NCBI GenBank assembly: GCA_020859985.1
Contig: JAJBVD010000039.1
Coordinates: forward strand, 1-64,000
Length of the DNA: 64,000 bases
DNA from: Clostridiales bacterium
GTDB taxonomy: Bacteria > Bacillota > Clostridia > Lachnospirales > Lachnospiraceae
Direction: 5' to 3'
Each line of letters opens with the position of its first letter. Positions within the stretch are counted from its first letter, which is position 1. Shown in pieces: positions 44,105 through 53,740 of the stretch. The translations under genes and the position numbers were made by a program. The notes beneath the pieces were generated by a model that did not search any database, was not told the origin of the DNA, and was given only the letters and a program-made list of their open reading frames with translations.

Positions 44105-44137
44105 GTCGTTTGCTATCCGATCATATCAGCAAACGAC
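44105..44137 (+). terminator. Strong hairpin between SCIFF gene and maturase
   Basis: GTCGTTTGCT (44105-44114) and AGCAAACGAC (44128-44137) form a perfect 10-bp stem around 13 nt. It has no T-tract and is immediately followed by a second hairpin. Confidence 0.6.
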
Positions 44138-44182
44138 AGAACCGTGCCGTGCGGATCCGCAGGATGCACGGTTCTTGTTTAT
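44138..44182 (+). terminator. Terminator between SCIFF gene and maturase
   Basis: AGAACCGTGC (44138-44147) pairs with GCACGGTTCT (44166-44175), the loop contains a GCGGATCCGC palindrome, and TGTTT follows. It leads into family B copy 4 and probably lowers maturase expression relative to the peptide. Confidence 0.75.
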
Positions 44183-44232
44183 GCGCAGAGCCGGGCAAGG
44201 TGTATTGCGGCTAAAGCCGCATCCTGCCTGAT
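44176..44232 (-). repeat. Family B intergenic element, copy 4 (partial)
   Basis: It keeps TGTTTATGCGCAG, the CCTT linker and a perfect inner stem GCGGC/GCCGC with a TAAA tetraloop (44207-44220), but lacks the CGAGTAGG hairpin. Confidence 0.75.
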
Positions 44233-44271
44233 CAATAGTATAAAACTGTAACTTAAGAGAGGTGTCATGCT

Positions 44272-45849
44272 GTGATCCATCAATATAAAAATAATGGATA
44301 CAACATTGTTTTAGACGTGAACAGTGGTTCGGTTCATCTGGTCGATGAGCTTACATACGAGGTGATTGCCCTGCTCGATCAATGGCAGTCAGATGGGAAA
44401 ACGCTTTCTCTTTGGCCTGTTTCGAACGGTTCTGATCAGGAAGTTGCTTCTGATAAGGATGCCGCCGATGTAATAGCAAATGGCTGGTCACAGGAGATTG
44501 AAACGCATATTATCGATGCGCTGACTGACCGGTATGAACTGACAGAAATACAGGAGGCTCTCGGTGAGTGCGCTCAGCTTACCGATCTGGGCGTCCTGTT
44601 TACAGAAGATATTTATGAAAAATCCATCACCGACTATAAGGCACGGCCGACGGTAGTCAAGGCACTTTGTCTGCATATCGCGCACGACTGCAATCTTGCC
44701 TGTCGCTATTGTTTTGCGGAGGAGGGCGAGTATCACGGACGCCGCGCGTTGATGAGCCTGGAAGTCGGCAAAAAGGCGCTAGATTTTCTGATAGCGAATT
44801 CTGGCTCCAGACGCAATCTTGAGGTGGACTTTTTTGGCGGGGAGCCGCTGATGAACTGGCAGGTCGTAAAAGATATCGTTAAATATGGCCGTGAGCAGGA
44901 AAAGCTCCATAATAAAAACTTTCGCTTTACGATGACCACGAACGGAGTCCTTTTAAATGACGAGATCATGGAGTTCCTGAATCGGGAGATGGCAAATGTC
45001 GTGCTCAGCATCGACGGCCGTCCCGAAGTACACGATTATATGCGGCCGTTCCGCAGCGGCAAAGGCAGCTATGATCTGGTTATGCCGAAGTTCAAACATT
45101 TTGTGGAGCTTCGCGAAGGAAAATCTTTTGAAGATAAGGAAGCTGGTGAAGGTGCAGCACCTGCGAATACTGCGCCTACAGGGCAGGAAGCATCCGGGAA
45201 AAGAAAAGCCGCAGGGTCTACCGCTTCTGAGAAGACCTGGTATGTCCGCGGTACATTTACGCATCATAATCTTGATTTCTGCAGTGATGTCCTGCATCTT
45301 GCGGATGAGGGCTTTGACCGGATTTCCGTTGAGCCGGTAGTAGCGGAGGATTCCGAGGACTATGCAATTCGCAAAGAGGATCTGCCGCAGATTTTCTCGG
45401 AATATGACCGGCTGGCAAAAGAGATGGTGAAACGGAATAAAGAGGGCAGAGGCTTCACCTTTTTCCATTTTATGATCGATCTGACCGGCGGCCCCTGCGT
45501 ATACAAACGTTTGTCCGGCTGCGGCTCGGGGACAGAGTATCTCGCTGTCACTCCGTGGGGCGATCTGTATCCCTGCCACCAGTTTGTAGGGCACGAGGAA
45601 TATCTTCTGGGCAACGTAGACGAAGGCGTGGTGCGGACGGATATTGTGGATCAGTTTAAGTCCTGCAATGTCTATACCAAGGAAAAATGTAAAAATTGTT
45701 TCGCGAAATTTTACTGCAGCGGCGGCTGCGCGGCAAATTCTTATAATTTCCACGGCACGATTCAGGATGCATATGACCTGGGCTGTGAGATGATGCGTAA
45801 ACGCGTGGAATGCGCGATTATGATAAAAGCGGCGGAGGCGGAAGCCTGA
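44272..45849 (+). CDS. scfB: SCIFF radical SAM maturase
   Basis: A 525-aa radical SAM/SPASM enzyme that forms thioether links in the SCIFF peptide. An N-terminal peptide-recognition domain (about 125 aa) precedes the SAM cluster motif CNLACRYC, then FFGGEPLMNW. The SPASM end has CGSGTEYLAVTPWGDLYPCHQF and CKNCFAKFYCSGGC for auxiliary clusters. Residues 283-321 are an inserted Ala/Gly/Glu/Lys-rich segment absent from the core family, interrupting the barrel. The start is GTG: AGAGAGG is 9 nt upstream, while the ATG at 44267 opens only two codons. Confidence 0.93.
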   Translation: MIHQYKNNGYNIVLDVNSGSVHLVDELTYEVIALLDQWQSDGKTLSLWPVSNGSDQEVASDKDAADVIANGWSQEIETHIIDALTDRYELTEIQEALGECAQLTDLGVLFTEDIYEKSITDYKARPTVVKALCLHIAHDCNLACRYCFAEEGEYHGRRALMSLEVGKKALDFLIANSGSRRNLEVDFFGGEPLMNWQVVKDIVKYGREQEKLHNKNFRFTMTTNGVLLNDEIMEFLNREMANVVLSIDGRPEVHDYMRPFRSGKGSYDLVMPKFKHFVELREGKSFEDKEAGEGAAPANTAPTGQEASGKRKAAGSTASEKTWYVRGTFTHHNLDFCSDVLHLADEGFDRISVEPVVAEDSEDYAIRKEDLPQIFSEYDRLAKEMVKRNKEGRGFTFFHFMIDLTGGPCVYKRLSGCGSGTEYLAVTPWGDLYPCHQFVGHEEYLLGNVDEGVVRTDIVDQFKSCNVYTKEKCKNCFAKFYCSGGCAANSYNFHGTIQDAYDLGCEMMRKRVECAIMIKAAEAEA

Positions 45850-45935
45850 CATCGTCTGCATGACGGGCAACTGCCGACGCAAAACGGTACCGGATATCTT
45901 GTGGCAAATTATCAGGTGCCGAATCATTTTCGTAT

Positions 45936-45988
45936 CGAGTAGGGCGTTTTTTTCTGCGCATAAATAAGCAACCGTTTAAAACCGTTGC
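45936..45988 (+). repeat. Family B intergenic element, copy 5 (internal deletion)
   Basis: CGAGTAGG is joined almost directly to TCTGCGCATAAATA, so hairpin II is missing. The adjoining local hairpin GCAAC/GTTGC (45968-45988) is retained. Confidence 0.65.
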
Positions 45989-46032
45989 ATACTGAAATCG
46001 AAAATGCAAATGAAAAGAGGAGGAAGCAGACT

Positions 46033-48360
46033 ATGAAAATGAACAAGAAGAACGCGAGGATTACCCTCGTCGTCATGGCAGTGCTGTTGATTTTCTTCGC
46101 ATTTCTGACGACAGTCGGCCTCGGCACCAGTCACAAGGGTTCTGCGCGGAACATCATTCTGGGACTGGATCTGTCCGGCGGTGTGAGTGTGACCTATCAG
46201 GTTGTGGATGAGAATCCGACATCCGAGGAGATGAGCGATACGGTCTACAAGCTGCAGCAGCGTGCGGATACGTACAGCACAGAGGCCAATGTATATCAGG
46301 AAGGCTCTGACCGGATCAACATCGAGATCCCGGGTGTGACGGATGTCAATGAGATTCTGGAGGAGCTGGGACAGCCCGGTTCTCTGGAATTCCAGCTGGA
46401 CGACGGTACAGTCGTGCTGACCGGTTCCGAGGTTGATACGGCTTCTGCGGGAACACAGCAGGATGATCTCGGAAATACCGAGTATGTCGTAAAGCTGGAG
46501 CTGACCAGCGAGGGTGCGGAGGCATTCGCTACCGCGACTTCTGAAAATGTCGGCAACTATATTTACATTGTATATAATGATGAGGTGATCAGTGCTCCTG
46601 TGGTAAATGAAGCAATCACGGGCGGCACGGCGATTATTTCCGGTATGAGCGATGCGGCAGAGGCACAGAGCCTTGCATCTTCTATCCGTATCGGTGCGCT
46701 TTCCCTTGAGCTGGAAGAACTCAGCTCGAAGGTAGTAGGCGCTCAGCTCGGCCAGAACGCAATCAAGACGAGTCTGATTGCCGGAGCGATTGGCATTGCG
46801 ATCGTCATGATCTTCATGATCGTTGTCTACGCGCTGCCCGGTATTGTGGCTGCGTTCTGCCTGCTCCTTTACATCTGTATGTTCCTGATCTGCCTGAACG
46901 GCTTTGATATGACATTGACGCTTCCGGGCATCGCGGGTATCATCCTGACGATCGGTATGGCTGTGGACGCGAACGTCATTATCTATGCGCGTATCCGCGA
47001 GGAGATTTCTGCAGGGAAATCTGTCAAGGGCGCCATTGACGCCGGCTACAAGAAAGCATTCAGCGCGATCCTCGACGGCAACGTCACGACCCTGATCGCC
47101 GCGTTTGTATTGAATATGCTCGGCACCGGTTCTGTCAAAGGATTTGCCCAGACGCTGGCACTTGGTATTGTGCTCTCCATGATCACCGCTCTGATTATTT
47201 CCAGACTGATCATGAACGCCCTCTATCAGGTTGGTTTCCGTGATGAAAAATATTATGGCAGGGCAAAGACTTACAAGTCCTTTGATTTTGTCGGACACCG
47301 CCGTACCTTTTTTGCAATCTCTATCGTGCTGATCCTCATTGGACCGGCGGCCATGGGCGTCAATTCAGCCATGGGCAATGGCGCGCTGAACTTAAGCCTT
47401 GATTTCAAGGGCGGTACCTCCACTACAGTATCCTTTAATGAGGAAATGACACTGGATGAACTGGAAGCGGATGTTAAGCCGATCTTTACGGAGATAACCG
47501 GTGATGCTGAAGTACAGTTCCAGACAGTACAGGACTCCACAGACGTCTATATTAAGACCGCGGTGCTTGACCTTGATCAGCGTCAAGAAGTATCCGAGGC
47601 TCTGCAGGAGGCGTTTGATCTGGAGGAAGAAGCGATCACGTATGAATCTATCTCCGCAACGGTCAGCAATGAAATGCGCCAGGACGCAGTGTTAGCAGTC
47701 ATTGTGGCTGCGATCTGTATGCTGATTTATATCACCATCCGGTTCCATGACGTCCGCTTTGCGGGCAGCGCGGTACTGGCTCTGCTGCATGATGTACTGG
47801 TGGTGTTTGGCTGCTATGCCCTTGTGCGCATCTCGGTGGGCAGCACGTTCATCGCCTGTATGTTGACAATCGCCGGTTATTCGATCAACGCCACGATCGT
47901 CATTTTTGACCGTATCCGTGAGAATCAGAAGCTGATGGCGGGAGAACCGCTGACGGAGATCGTGAACACTAGTGTTACGCAGACCCTGACCCGAAGCATC
48001 TATACCTCGTTTACAACGTTTATTACGATCTTCATGCTGTACATTCTCGGCATTGCGACAATCAAGGAATTTGCGCTGCCGCTGATGGTCGGTATTGTAG
48101 CCGGCGCTTATTCGTCCGTGTGCGTGACCGGTTCCCTGTGGTATGTGTTGAAAGCTCATCAAGCAAAGACGGCTACGGCTGGTGCTGAAGTTTCAGGCAG
48201 TGTAAAGAATACCGCAAATGATGCTGCTTCGGCAAAAACTACTGCGCAGACTTCTGCCACGGCATCGAATGCTTCTGCATCCGCAGCACCAAAGCAGAAC
48301 GCGTCAGGAACAGCACAGGGTTCATCAAAGAAGAGCAAAAAGAAATCAAAGAAGCGTTAA
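46033..48360 (+). CDS. secDF: Fused protein translocase subunit SecDF
   Basis: About 775 aa, joining SecD and SecF in one membrane protein that uses the ion gradient to help Sec export. The SecD part has LGLDLSGGVSVTYQV, a P1 domain, and IILTIGMAVDANVIIYARIREE. The SecF part begins near FDFVGHRRTFFAISI with LDFKGGTSTTVSF, and has AGYSINATIVIFDRIREN. The C-terminal ~55 residues are a Ser/Ala/Thr-rich linker ending in KKSKKKSKKR. I chose ATG 46033 because GAGGAGG lies upstream at good distance; 16 residues of the longer frame are not family sequence. Confidence 0.95.
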   Translation: MKMNKKNARITLVVMAVLLIFFAFLTTVGLGTSHKGSARNIILGLDLSGGVSVTYQVVDENPTSEEMSDTVYKLQQRADTYSTEANVYQEGSDRINIEIPGVTDVNEILEELGQPGSLEFQLDDGTVVLTGSEVDTASAGTQQDDLGNTEYVVKLELTSEGAEAFATATSENVGNYIYIVYNDEVISAPVVNEAITGGTAIISGMSDAAEAQSLASSIRIGALSLELEELSSKVVGAQLGQNAIKTSLIAGAIGIAIVMIFMIVVYALPGIVAAFCLLLYICMFLICLNGFDMTLTLPGIAGIILTIGMAVDANVIIYARIREEISAGKSVKGAIDAGYKKAFSAILDGNVTTLIAAFVLNMLGTGSVKGFAQTLALGIVLSMITALIISRLIMNALYQVGFRDEKYYGRAKTYKSFDFVGHRRTFFAISIVLILIGPAAMGVNSAMGNGALNLSLDFKGGTSTTVSFNEEMTLDELEADVKPIFTEITGDAEVQFQTVQDSTDVYIKTAVLDLDQRQEVSEALQEAFDLEEEAITYESISATVSNEMRQDAVLAVIVAAICMLIYITIRFHDVRFAGSAVLALLHDVLVVFGCYALVRISVGSTFIACMLTIAGYSINATIVIFDRIRENQKLMAGEPLTEIVNTSVTQTLTRSIYTSFTTFITIFMLYILGIATIKEFALPLMVGIVAGAYSSVCVTGSLWYVLKAHQAKTATAGAEVSGSVKNTANDAASAKTTAQTSATASNASASAAPKQNASGTAQGSSKKSKKKSKKR

Positions 48361-48363
48361 AGT

Positions 48364-48405
48364 GATATAGCATCCGATATGAAGGTTTGTTTTTTATGCT
48401 ATATC
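48364..48405 (+). terminator. Hairpin after secDF
   Basis: GATATAGCAT (48364-48373) pairs with ATGCTATATC (48396-48405); the T-run lies in the loop. Together with the next hairpin it probably ends secDF transcripts. Confidence 0.55.
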
Positions 48406-48418
48406 CGTTTGGAAATAT

Positions 48419-48455
48419 ACCGGTCGGGAGTGAGTTTGCTTCCGGCCGGTTATGT
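48419..48455 (+). terminator. Second hairpin after secDF
   Basis: ACCGGTCGG (48419-48427) and CCGGCCGGT (48442-48450) form a GC-rich stem followed by TATGTT. Confidence 0.6.
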
Positions 48456-48557
48456 TCATGTGAAGACCTGGATTAAAACCGACTGAAACAGAACACAAAC
48501 AGGAATTATAAAACAGAGACTACAAAACAGAAGATACAAGGCAGTCAGGAGATAAAG

Positions 48558-50525
48558 ATGCGCAAAAAAGAGAAATGGTATATTACCGCGAAAAAAGCGG
48601 ATTTTGCAGCGCTGGGAGCTGCGTATGGGATTGATCAGGTGACCGCCAGACTGATTCGTAACCGTCTGGAATGGCCGTCTGTGCCTGCACCTACCCCCGC
48701 TCTGACTGATGACAGACTGGAAACATCGGTGAAAAACAGGGATGCGGCTCGCACACAGCCAGAGACGATCGTTGGCCTGAATGCTGTTGGACATTATCTG
48801 CATGGAGGACTGGAGGATCTGCACGATCCTGCGCTGATGAAAGGCTGTCCGGAAGCGGCAGCGCTTCTGATTGAGAAAATACGGGATCAAAAAAAGATTC
48901 GAATCATCGGCGATTACGACATCGACGGTGTATGCGCGACCTATATTTTATACCGCGCAATCCTGGCCTGCGGCGGCTGCGTCGATTATGAGATTCCGCA
49001 CAGGATGAAGGACGGATACGGACTCAGTATGCATCTGATCGAGCTGGCGTATCAGGAAGAGGTGGATACGATTCTTACCTGTGACAACGGCATCTCAGCG
49101 ATTGACGAGATCGCTTTTGCCAGAGAAAAGGGTATGACTGTGATCGTGACCGATCATCATGAACCGTTATTTGTCACTGGTGATTCCATTGATATCAGGA
49201 ATGTCGATGCGGCGGTTTGCGTTTCTGTTCCATCAGAACAGCGTATCTATCGCCTCCCTCCTGCTGACATTATCGTCAATCCGCATCAGCCGGGTTGTCC
49301 TTATCCCTATAAAAAGCTTTGCGGAGCTGCCGTTGCATGGAAGGTCATTTGCGAGCTGCATGAGCAGATATGTGTCTCTGATAAAGACAGGAAGAATGCG
49401 GGTGCGCAGCAGGATGGGCTGACCACCGGACTGATTGACGAACTTCTGACCTTTGCTGGTTTTGCAACGGTTGGTGATGTCATGGATCTTGACGGCGAAA
49501 ACAGGATTCTGGTAAAGGAAGGATTGAAGCGTCTGCGTACCACGAACAATCAGGGTATGGCTGCATTGATCCGCGCGAATGAACTGAATCAGGAGTCTGT
49601 TACTTCCTATCATATTGGTTTTGTGCTCGGCCCCTGCATCAACGCGAGCGGCCGACTGGACACGGCAAAGCGCTCTCTGAAGCTGCTTTTATCCGAAACA
49701 AGAGCGGAAGCGGAGAAGATTGCCGGAGAGCTGAAAGAATTAAATGATGAGCGGAAAACGCTCACACAGCAGGCGGTCGATACAGCCTGTGCGCAGATAG
49801 ATTCCGATGCCGGCTACGAACAGGATCGGGTGCTGGTCATTTACCTTCCGGCCTGCCATGAGAGCATCGCGGGAATCGTTGCGGGAAAGATACGCGAGCG
49901 CTATTACAAACCGGTCTTTGTGATCACGGATGCGGAAGGGTGTGCCAAGGGCTCCGGACGCTCGATTGAAGCCTACTCTATGTTTGAGGAGATGGTAAAA
50001 TGCCAGGACCTGTTTCTGAAATTTGGCGGACATCCGATGGCAGCCGGATTTTCTCTTGAGCAAAGCCGTATTCCTGAAATGCGCCGACGGCTGAACGAAA
50101 ACTGCACTCTGACGGAGGACGATTTGACCGAGAAGGTACACATTGACGTCGCCATGCCGATCCATTACATATCCGAAAAGGTGATCGACGAACTGTCTCT
50201 TCTGGAACCATTTGGGAAAGGCAATGAAAAACCGTTGTTTGCGGATACAGCACTCCAGGTGCTTTCCGCCCGCATCATCGGAAAAAACAAAAATGTTATC
50301 AAAATGCAGGTACGGAATAAGAACGGCTATTCCATTGAAGCGTTATATTTTGGAGATCCCGCGCCTTTTCAGGAGTATCTCACAGAAAAATACGGAGAAT
50401 ACGAAGTACAGAATCTTTTCTGGGGGCGGCCCAATCAGATCCGGATGGATTTTACCTATTATCCGTCAGTCAACGAATATATGGGGCGAAAGTCGCTGCA
50501 GATCGTGATTAAAAATTATCGTTGA
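48558..50525 (+). CDS. recJ: Single-stranded-DNA-specific exonuclease RecJ
   Basis: A 655-aa DHH-family 5'-3' exonuclease of recombination and repair. Motifs in order are IIGDYDIDGVCATYILYRAI, ILTCDNGISA, VIVTDHHEP, NPHQPGCPYPYKKLCGAAVAWK, and GPCINASGRLDTAKR, with DHHA1-type SGRSIEAYSMFEEM and FGGHPMAAGFSLE. The C-terminal OB-like domain follows. There are two short inserts (around residues 50-75 and 210-235) of no recognised function. CAGGAGA precedes the ATG. Confidence 0.95.
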   Translation: MRKKEKWYITAKKADFAALGAAYGIDQVTARLIRNRLEWPSVPAPTPALTDDRLETSVKNRDAARTQPETIVGLNAVGHYLHGGLEDLHDPALMKGCPEAAALLIEKIRDQKKIRIIGDYDIDGVCATYILYRAILACGGCVDYEIPHRMKDGYGLSMHLIELAYQEEVDTILTCDNGISAIDEIAFAREKGMTVIVTDHHEPLFVTGDSIDIRNVDAAVCVSVPSEQRIYRLPPADIIVNPHQPGCPYPYKKLCGAAVAWKVICELHEQICVSDKDRKNAGAQQDGLTTGLIDELLTFAGFATVGDVMDLDGENRILVKEGLKRLRTTNNQGMAALIRANELNQESVTSYHIGFVLGPCINASGRLDTAKRSLKLLLSETRAEAEKIAGELKELNDERKTLTQQAVDTACAQIDSDAGYEQDRVLVIYLPACHESIAGIVAGKIRERYYKPVFVITDAEGCAKGSGRSIEAYSMFEEMVKCQDLFLKFGGHPMAAGFSLEQSRIPEMRRRLNENCTLTEDDLTEKVHIDVAMPIHYISEKVIDELSLLEPFGKGNEKPLFADTALQVLSARIIGKNKNVIKMQVRNKNGYSIEALYFGDPAPFQEYLTEKYGEYEVQNLFWGRPNQIRMDFTYYPSVNEYMGRKSLQIVIKNYR

Positions 50526-50545
50526 CGCATGCATATAACTATTTC

Positions 50546-50575
50546 TTGACAAAGACAGTCTTACAGGCATAAAAT
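50546..50575 (+). promoter_or_regulatory. Promoter for leuS
   Basis: TTGACA (50546-50551) and TAAAAT (50570-50575) are 18 bp apart. The leader of about 95 nt is too short for a T-box and shows no T-box core. Confidence 0.7.
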
Positions 50576-50676
50576 AGCGGTTGAGTGAAATGGCATGTTA
50601 CAAAATCAGAAAAATCCGGATTTCATACTTATATATAAAGATCGTGAATATCCGGTTATAATGGAGGAGTGAAAAA

Positions 50677-53091
50677 ATGGCAACACCGTACAACCACAGA
50701 GCCATCGAGCAGAAATGGAGAGCGCACTGGGAGGAGCACCCGGTGAATGTTGACGATGGAAAGAAGCCGAAATATTACTGTCTGGATATGTTTCCCTATC
50801 CGTCCGGCAACGGCCTTCATGTAGGGCACTGGAGAGGATACGTGATCTCCGATGTCTGGAGCCGCTATAAGCTGATGCAGGGCTATTACCTGATCCATCC
50901 GATGGGCTGGGACGCATTCGGACTTCCGGCGGAGAATTATGCGATCAAAAATCACGTTCATCCGGCCATTTCGACAGCCGAGAATGTGAAAAAAATCAAG
51001 CAGCAGATTCAGGATATCTCGGCAATCTATGACTGGGACCGCGAGGTCAATACGACCGATCCGGAGTTCTATAAATGGACGCAGTGGATTTTTGTGCAGA
51101 TGTTTAAAAATGGGCTTGCCTATGAGAAGGAATTCCCGATCAACTGGTGTCCGTCCTGCAAGACCGGCCTTGCGAATGAGGAGGTCGTCAACGGCTGCTG
51201 TGAGCGCTGCGGCTCTCCGGTAACGAAGAAAAACATGCGTCAGTGGATGCTGCGCATTACCAAATATGCGGATCGTCTGCTGAATGATCTGGACAAGCTC
51301 GACTGGCCGGAGAAGGTTAAGAAGATGCAGACCGACTGGATCGGCAAATCCTACGGTGCGGAAGTGGACTTCCCGGTAGACGGCCGTGATGAGAAGATTA
51401 CAGTCTATACGACCCGTCCGGACACGTTACACGGAGCGACCTTTATGGTACTTGCACCGGAGCACGCGCTTGCCGCTTCTCTGTCGACACCGGAGACAAA
51501 GGAAGCGGTAGAGAAGTATATCTTTGACTCCTCGATGCGCTCCAATGTAGACCGTATGCAGGATAAAGAAAAGACCGGCGTGTTTACCGGCTCCTACGCG
51601 ATCAATCCGCTGAACGGCAAAAAGATCCCAATCTGGCTGTCCGATTACGTACTGGCGGATTATGGTACCGGCGCGATCATGTGCGTTCCTGCACATGACG
51701 ACCGTGACTTTGAATTTGCAACAAAATTCAACATTCCGATCATTCAGGTCATTGCCAAGGATGGCCAGGAGATTGAAAATATGACCGAAGCCTACACGGC
51801 TGCTTCCGGTACGATGATCAATTCCGGCGAGTGGAATGGCATGGAATCTGCTGTGCTGAAAAAAGAAGCGCCGCACATCATCGAGAAGATGGGCATCGGA
51901 CGTGCAACAGTCAATTACAAGCTGCGTGACTGGGTATTCTCCCGTCAGCGCTACTGGGGCGAGCCGATTCCGATTATCCACTGCCCGCACTGCGGCAATG
52001 TTCCGGTTCCGGAGGAGGAGCTTCCGCTGCGCCTGCCGGATGTGGAATCCTATGAGCCGACCGGCACAGGCGAATCGCCGCTGGCTACGATTGACGAGTG
52101 GGTGAACTGCAAGTGCCCGGTCTGCGGAGCAGATGCAAAGCGCGAGACCAATACAATGCCGCAGTGGGCAGGATCCTCCTGGTATTTCCTGCGCTACGTG
52201 GACAATAAAAACGACAAAGAACTGGTTTCCCGTGAGAAAGCAGACAAATATCTGCCGGTCGATATGTATATCGGCGGTGTGGAGCATGCGGTGCTGCATC
52301 TTCTGTATTCCCGCTTCTACACCAAGTTCCTGTGCGATATCGGCGTGATCGACTTTGATGAGCCATTCCAGAAGCTGTTCAATCAGGGTATGATCACCGG
52401 TAAGAACGGCATTAAGATGAGCAAATCCAAGGGCAACGTGGTCTCTCCGGATGATCTCGTGCGCGACTATGGCTGCGATTCCTTGCGTATGTATGAGTTG
52501 TTCGTGGGTCCGCCGGAACTCGACGCCGAATGGGACGACCGCGGCATCGACGGCGTATACCGTTTCCTGAACCGTTTCTGGAAGCTGGCGTGCGACAGTC
52601 TGGAAGCAAATGTGGCAGAGACAAAAGAGATGGTCAAGCTTCGCCACAAGCTCGTGTACGATATTACACAGCGTCTGGAAAGCTTCAGTCTGAATACCGT
52701 GATCTCCGGCTTTATGGAGTATAACAACAAGCTGATTGATCTGGCAAAGAAGACCGGCGGCATCGACCGTGAGACAATCGAAACATTTATCCTGCTTCTT
52801 GCGCCGTTTGCTCCGCATATCACTGAGGAATTGTGGGAGATGTACGGACATACCGATTCTGTCTTCCACAACGAATGGCCGAAGGCAGACGAAGATGCGA
52901 TGAAAGAGGATGAGATTGAGATTCCTGTCCAGATCAATGGTAAGACAAGAGTGGTCATCACCATCCCGGTCGACATTTCCAAAGAGGACGCAATTGCCAA
53001 AGGCAAGGAGGCACTCGGCGACAAGCTTTCCGGCAATGTTGTCAAGGAAATCTATGTGCCGAAGAAGATCGTGAACCTGGTTGTCAAGTAA
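50677..53091 (+). CDS. leuS: Leucyl-tRNA synthetase
   Basis: An 804-aa class I synthetase that charges tRNA-Leu. The HIGH-type motif is in PYPSGNGLHVGHWRGYV, the KMSKS loop in GIKMSKSKGNVVSPDD. A zinc-type CPSCKTGLANEEVVNGCCERCG segment is near residue 160, the CP1 editing domain follows, and WGSSWYFLRY-like AGSSWYFLRY is present. It is of the bacterial type and of usual length. ATGGAGGAG precedes the ATG. Confidence 0.98.
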   Translation: MATPYNHRAIEQKWRAHWEEHPVNVDDGKKPKYYCLDMFPYPSGNGLHVGHWRGYVISDVWSRYKLMQGYYLIHPMGWDAFGLPAENYAIKNHVHPAISTAENVKKIKQQIQDISAIYDWDREVNTTDPEFYKWTQWIFVQMFKNGLAYEKEFPINWCPSCKTGLANEEVVNGCCERCGSPVTKKNMRQWMLRITKYADRLLNDLDKLDWPEKVKKMQTDWIGKSYGAEVDFPVDGRDEKITVYTTRPDTLHGATFMVLAPEHALAASLSTPETKEAVEKYIFDSSMRSNVDRMQDKEKTGVFTGSYAINPLNGKKIPIWLSDYVLADYGTGAIMCVPAHDDRDFEFATKFNIPIIQVIAKDGQEIENMTEAYTAASGTMINSGEWNGMESAVLKKEAPHIIEKMGIGRATVNYKLRDWVFSRQRYWGEPIPIIHCPHCGNVPVPEEELPLRLPDVESYEPTGTGESPLATIDEWVNCKCPVCGADAKRETNTMPQWAGSSWYFLRYVDNKNDKELVSREKADKYLPVDMYIGGVEHAVLHLLYSRFYTKFLCDIGVIDFDEPFQKLFNQGMITGKNGIKMSKSKGNVVSPDDLVRDYGCDSLRMYELFVGPPELDAEWDDRGIDGVYRFLNRFWKLACDSLEANVAETKEMVKLRHKLVYDITQRLESFSLNTVISGFMEYNNKLIDLAKKTGGIDRETIETFILLLAPFAPHITEELWEMYGHTDSVFHNEWPKADEDAMKEDEIEIPVQINGKTRVVITIPVDISKEDAIAKGKEALGDKLSGNVVKEIYVPKKIVNLVVK

Positions 53092-53118
53092 AATAATAAT
53101 ATAAATAGTATATGGACG

Positions 53119-53157
53119 AAAAACGCCGAAGAAGCTTGTTCTTTTGCGGCGTTTTTC
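53119..53157 (+). terminator. Intrinsic terminator after leuS
   Basis: AAAAACGCCG (53119-53128) and CGGCGTTTTT (53147-53156) form a 10-bp stem; U-runs on both strands make it bidirectional. Confidence 0.88.
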
Positions 53158-53244
53158 CGATTATAGCTTTTTTAGATTTCCATACATATTACAGACCTTG
53201 TGATCACAATAATATCAGACTGCCGGGCGCGAAGGAATGTATTG

Positions 53245-53625
53245 TTATGATGCGGCGGCTTTCTCAAAGAACAGCCCGGTAAGAAACCAGATCGGTGCGT
53301 AGTCCAGCCGGATGACGCCATTCACCTGATATGGCGAATCACTGTAATCCCAGGGGCATTTTCCCCTCTTTTTCAAAAATGAGCCGGATGTATATTCTAC
53401 CGCAAATATCCCAAGCATATAAATGAATCCGCGCGTAAATGTATTGAATTTTTTCAGCGCATGAGAAAGCGGAGCAATCATGGATGCCATTCCGTAGATG
53501 GGGAACATCCGCAAAGAAGAAACTCCGGTCAGTTTCGGGTCATGATTGATCAGGGAATGCAGACCGGTCCAGAACACTTCCATGCACCAGCCGTACATCC
53601 CGCAGCGTATAAAACGGTTTTTCAT
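53245..53625 (-). CDS. Small membrane protein, putative ABC-transporter type IV (PF06541-like)
   Basis: A 126-aa membrane protein. The sequence resembles the 'putative ABC transporter permease' family PF06541, with MYGWCMEVFWTG, FPIYGMASMIAPL, the central helix IYMLGIFAVEYTSG, and KCPWDYSDSPYQVNGVIRLDYAPIWFLTGL. It has about four helices. No ATP-binding partner is present, and the real role of the family is unknown. I chose the ATG at 53625 because AGGAGG lies 6 nt upstream. Confidence 0.75.
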   Translation of the reverse strand: MKNRFIRCGMYGWCMEVFWTGLHSLINHDPKLTGVSSLRMFPIYGMASMIAPLSHALKKFNTFTRGFIYMLGIFAVEYTSGSFLKKRGKCPWDYSDSPYQVNGVIRLDYAPIWFLTGLFFEKAAAS

Positions 53626-53740
53626 TTGTACCTCCTGTTGCTGTATTTGTCGCAACTGCATAGATAGTTTTTGAGGAAAAGGAAAGAAATATACGATAAA
53701 TTTGTTAGATCAGAACCAGAATCCTCGTTTACTACAAAAT

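Noticed and set aside
50576-50676. T-box leader for leuS
   Set aside because: The leader is about 95 nt and lacks the T-box core and a specifier stem.
51427-52869. 480-codon minus-strand open frame opposite leuS
   Set aside because: Shadow frame inside leuS with no start signals and no motif.
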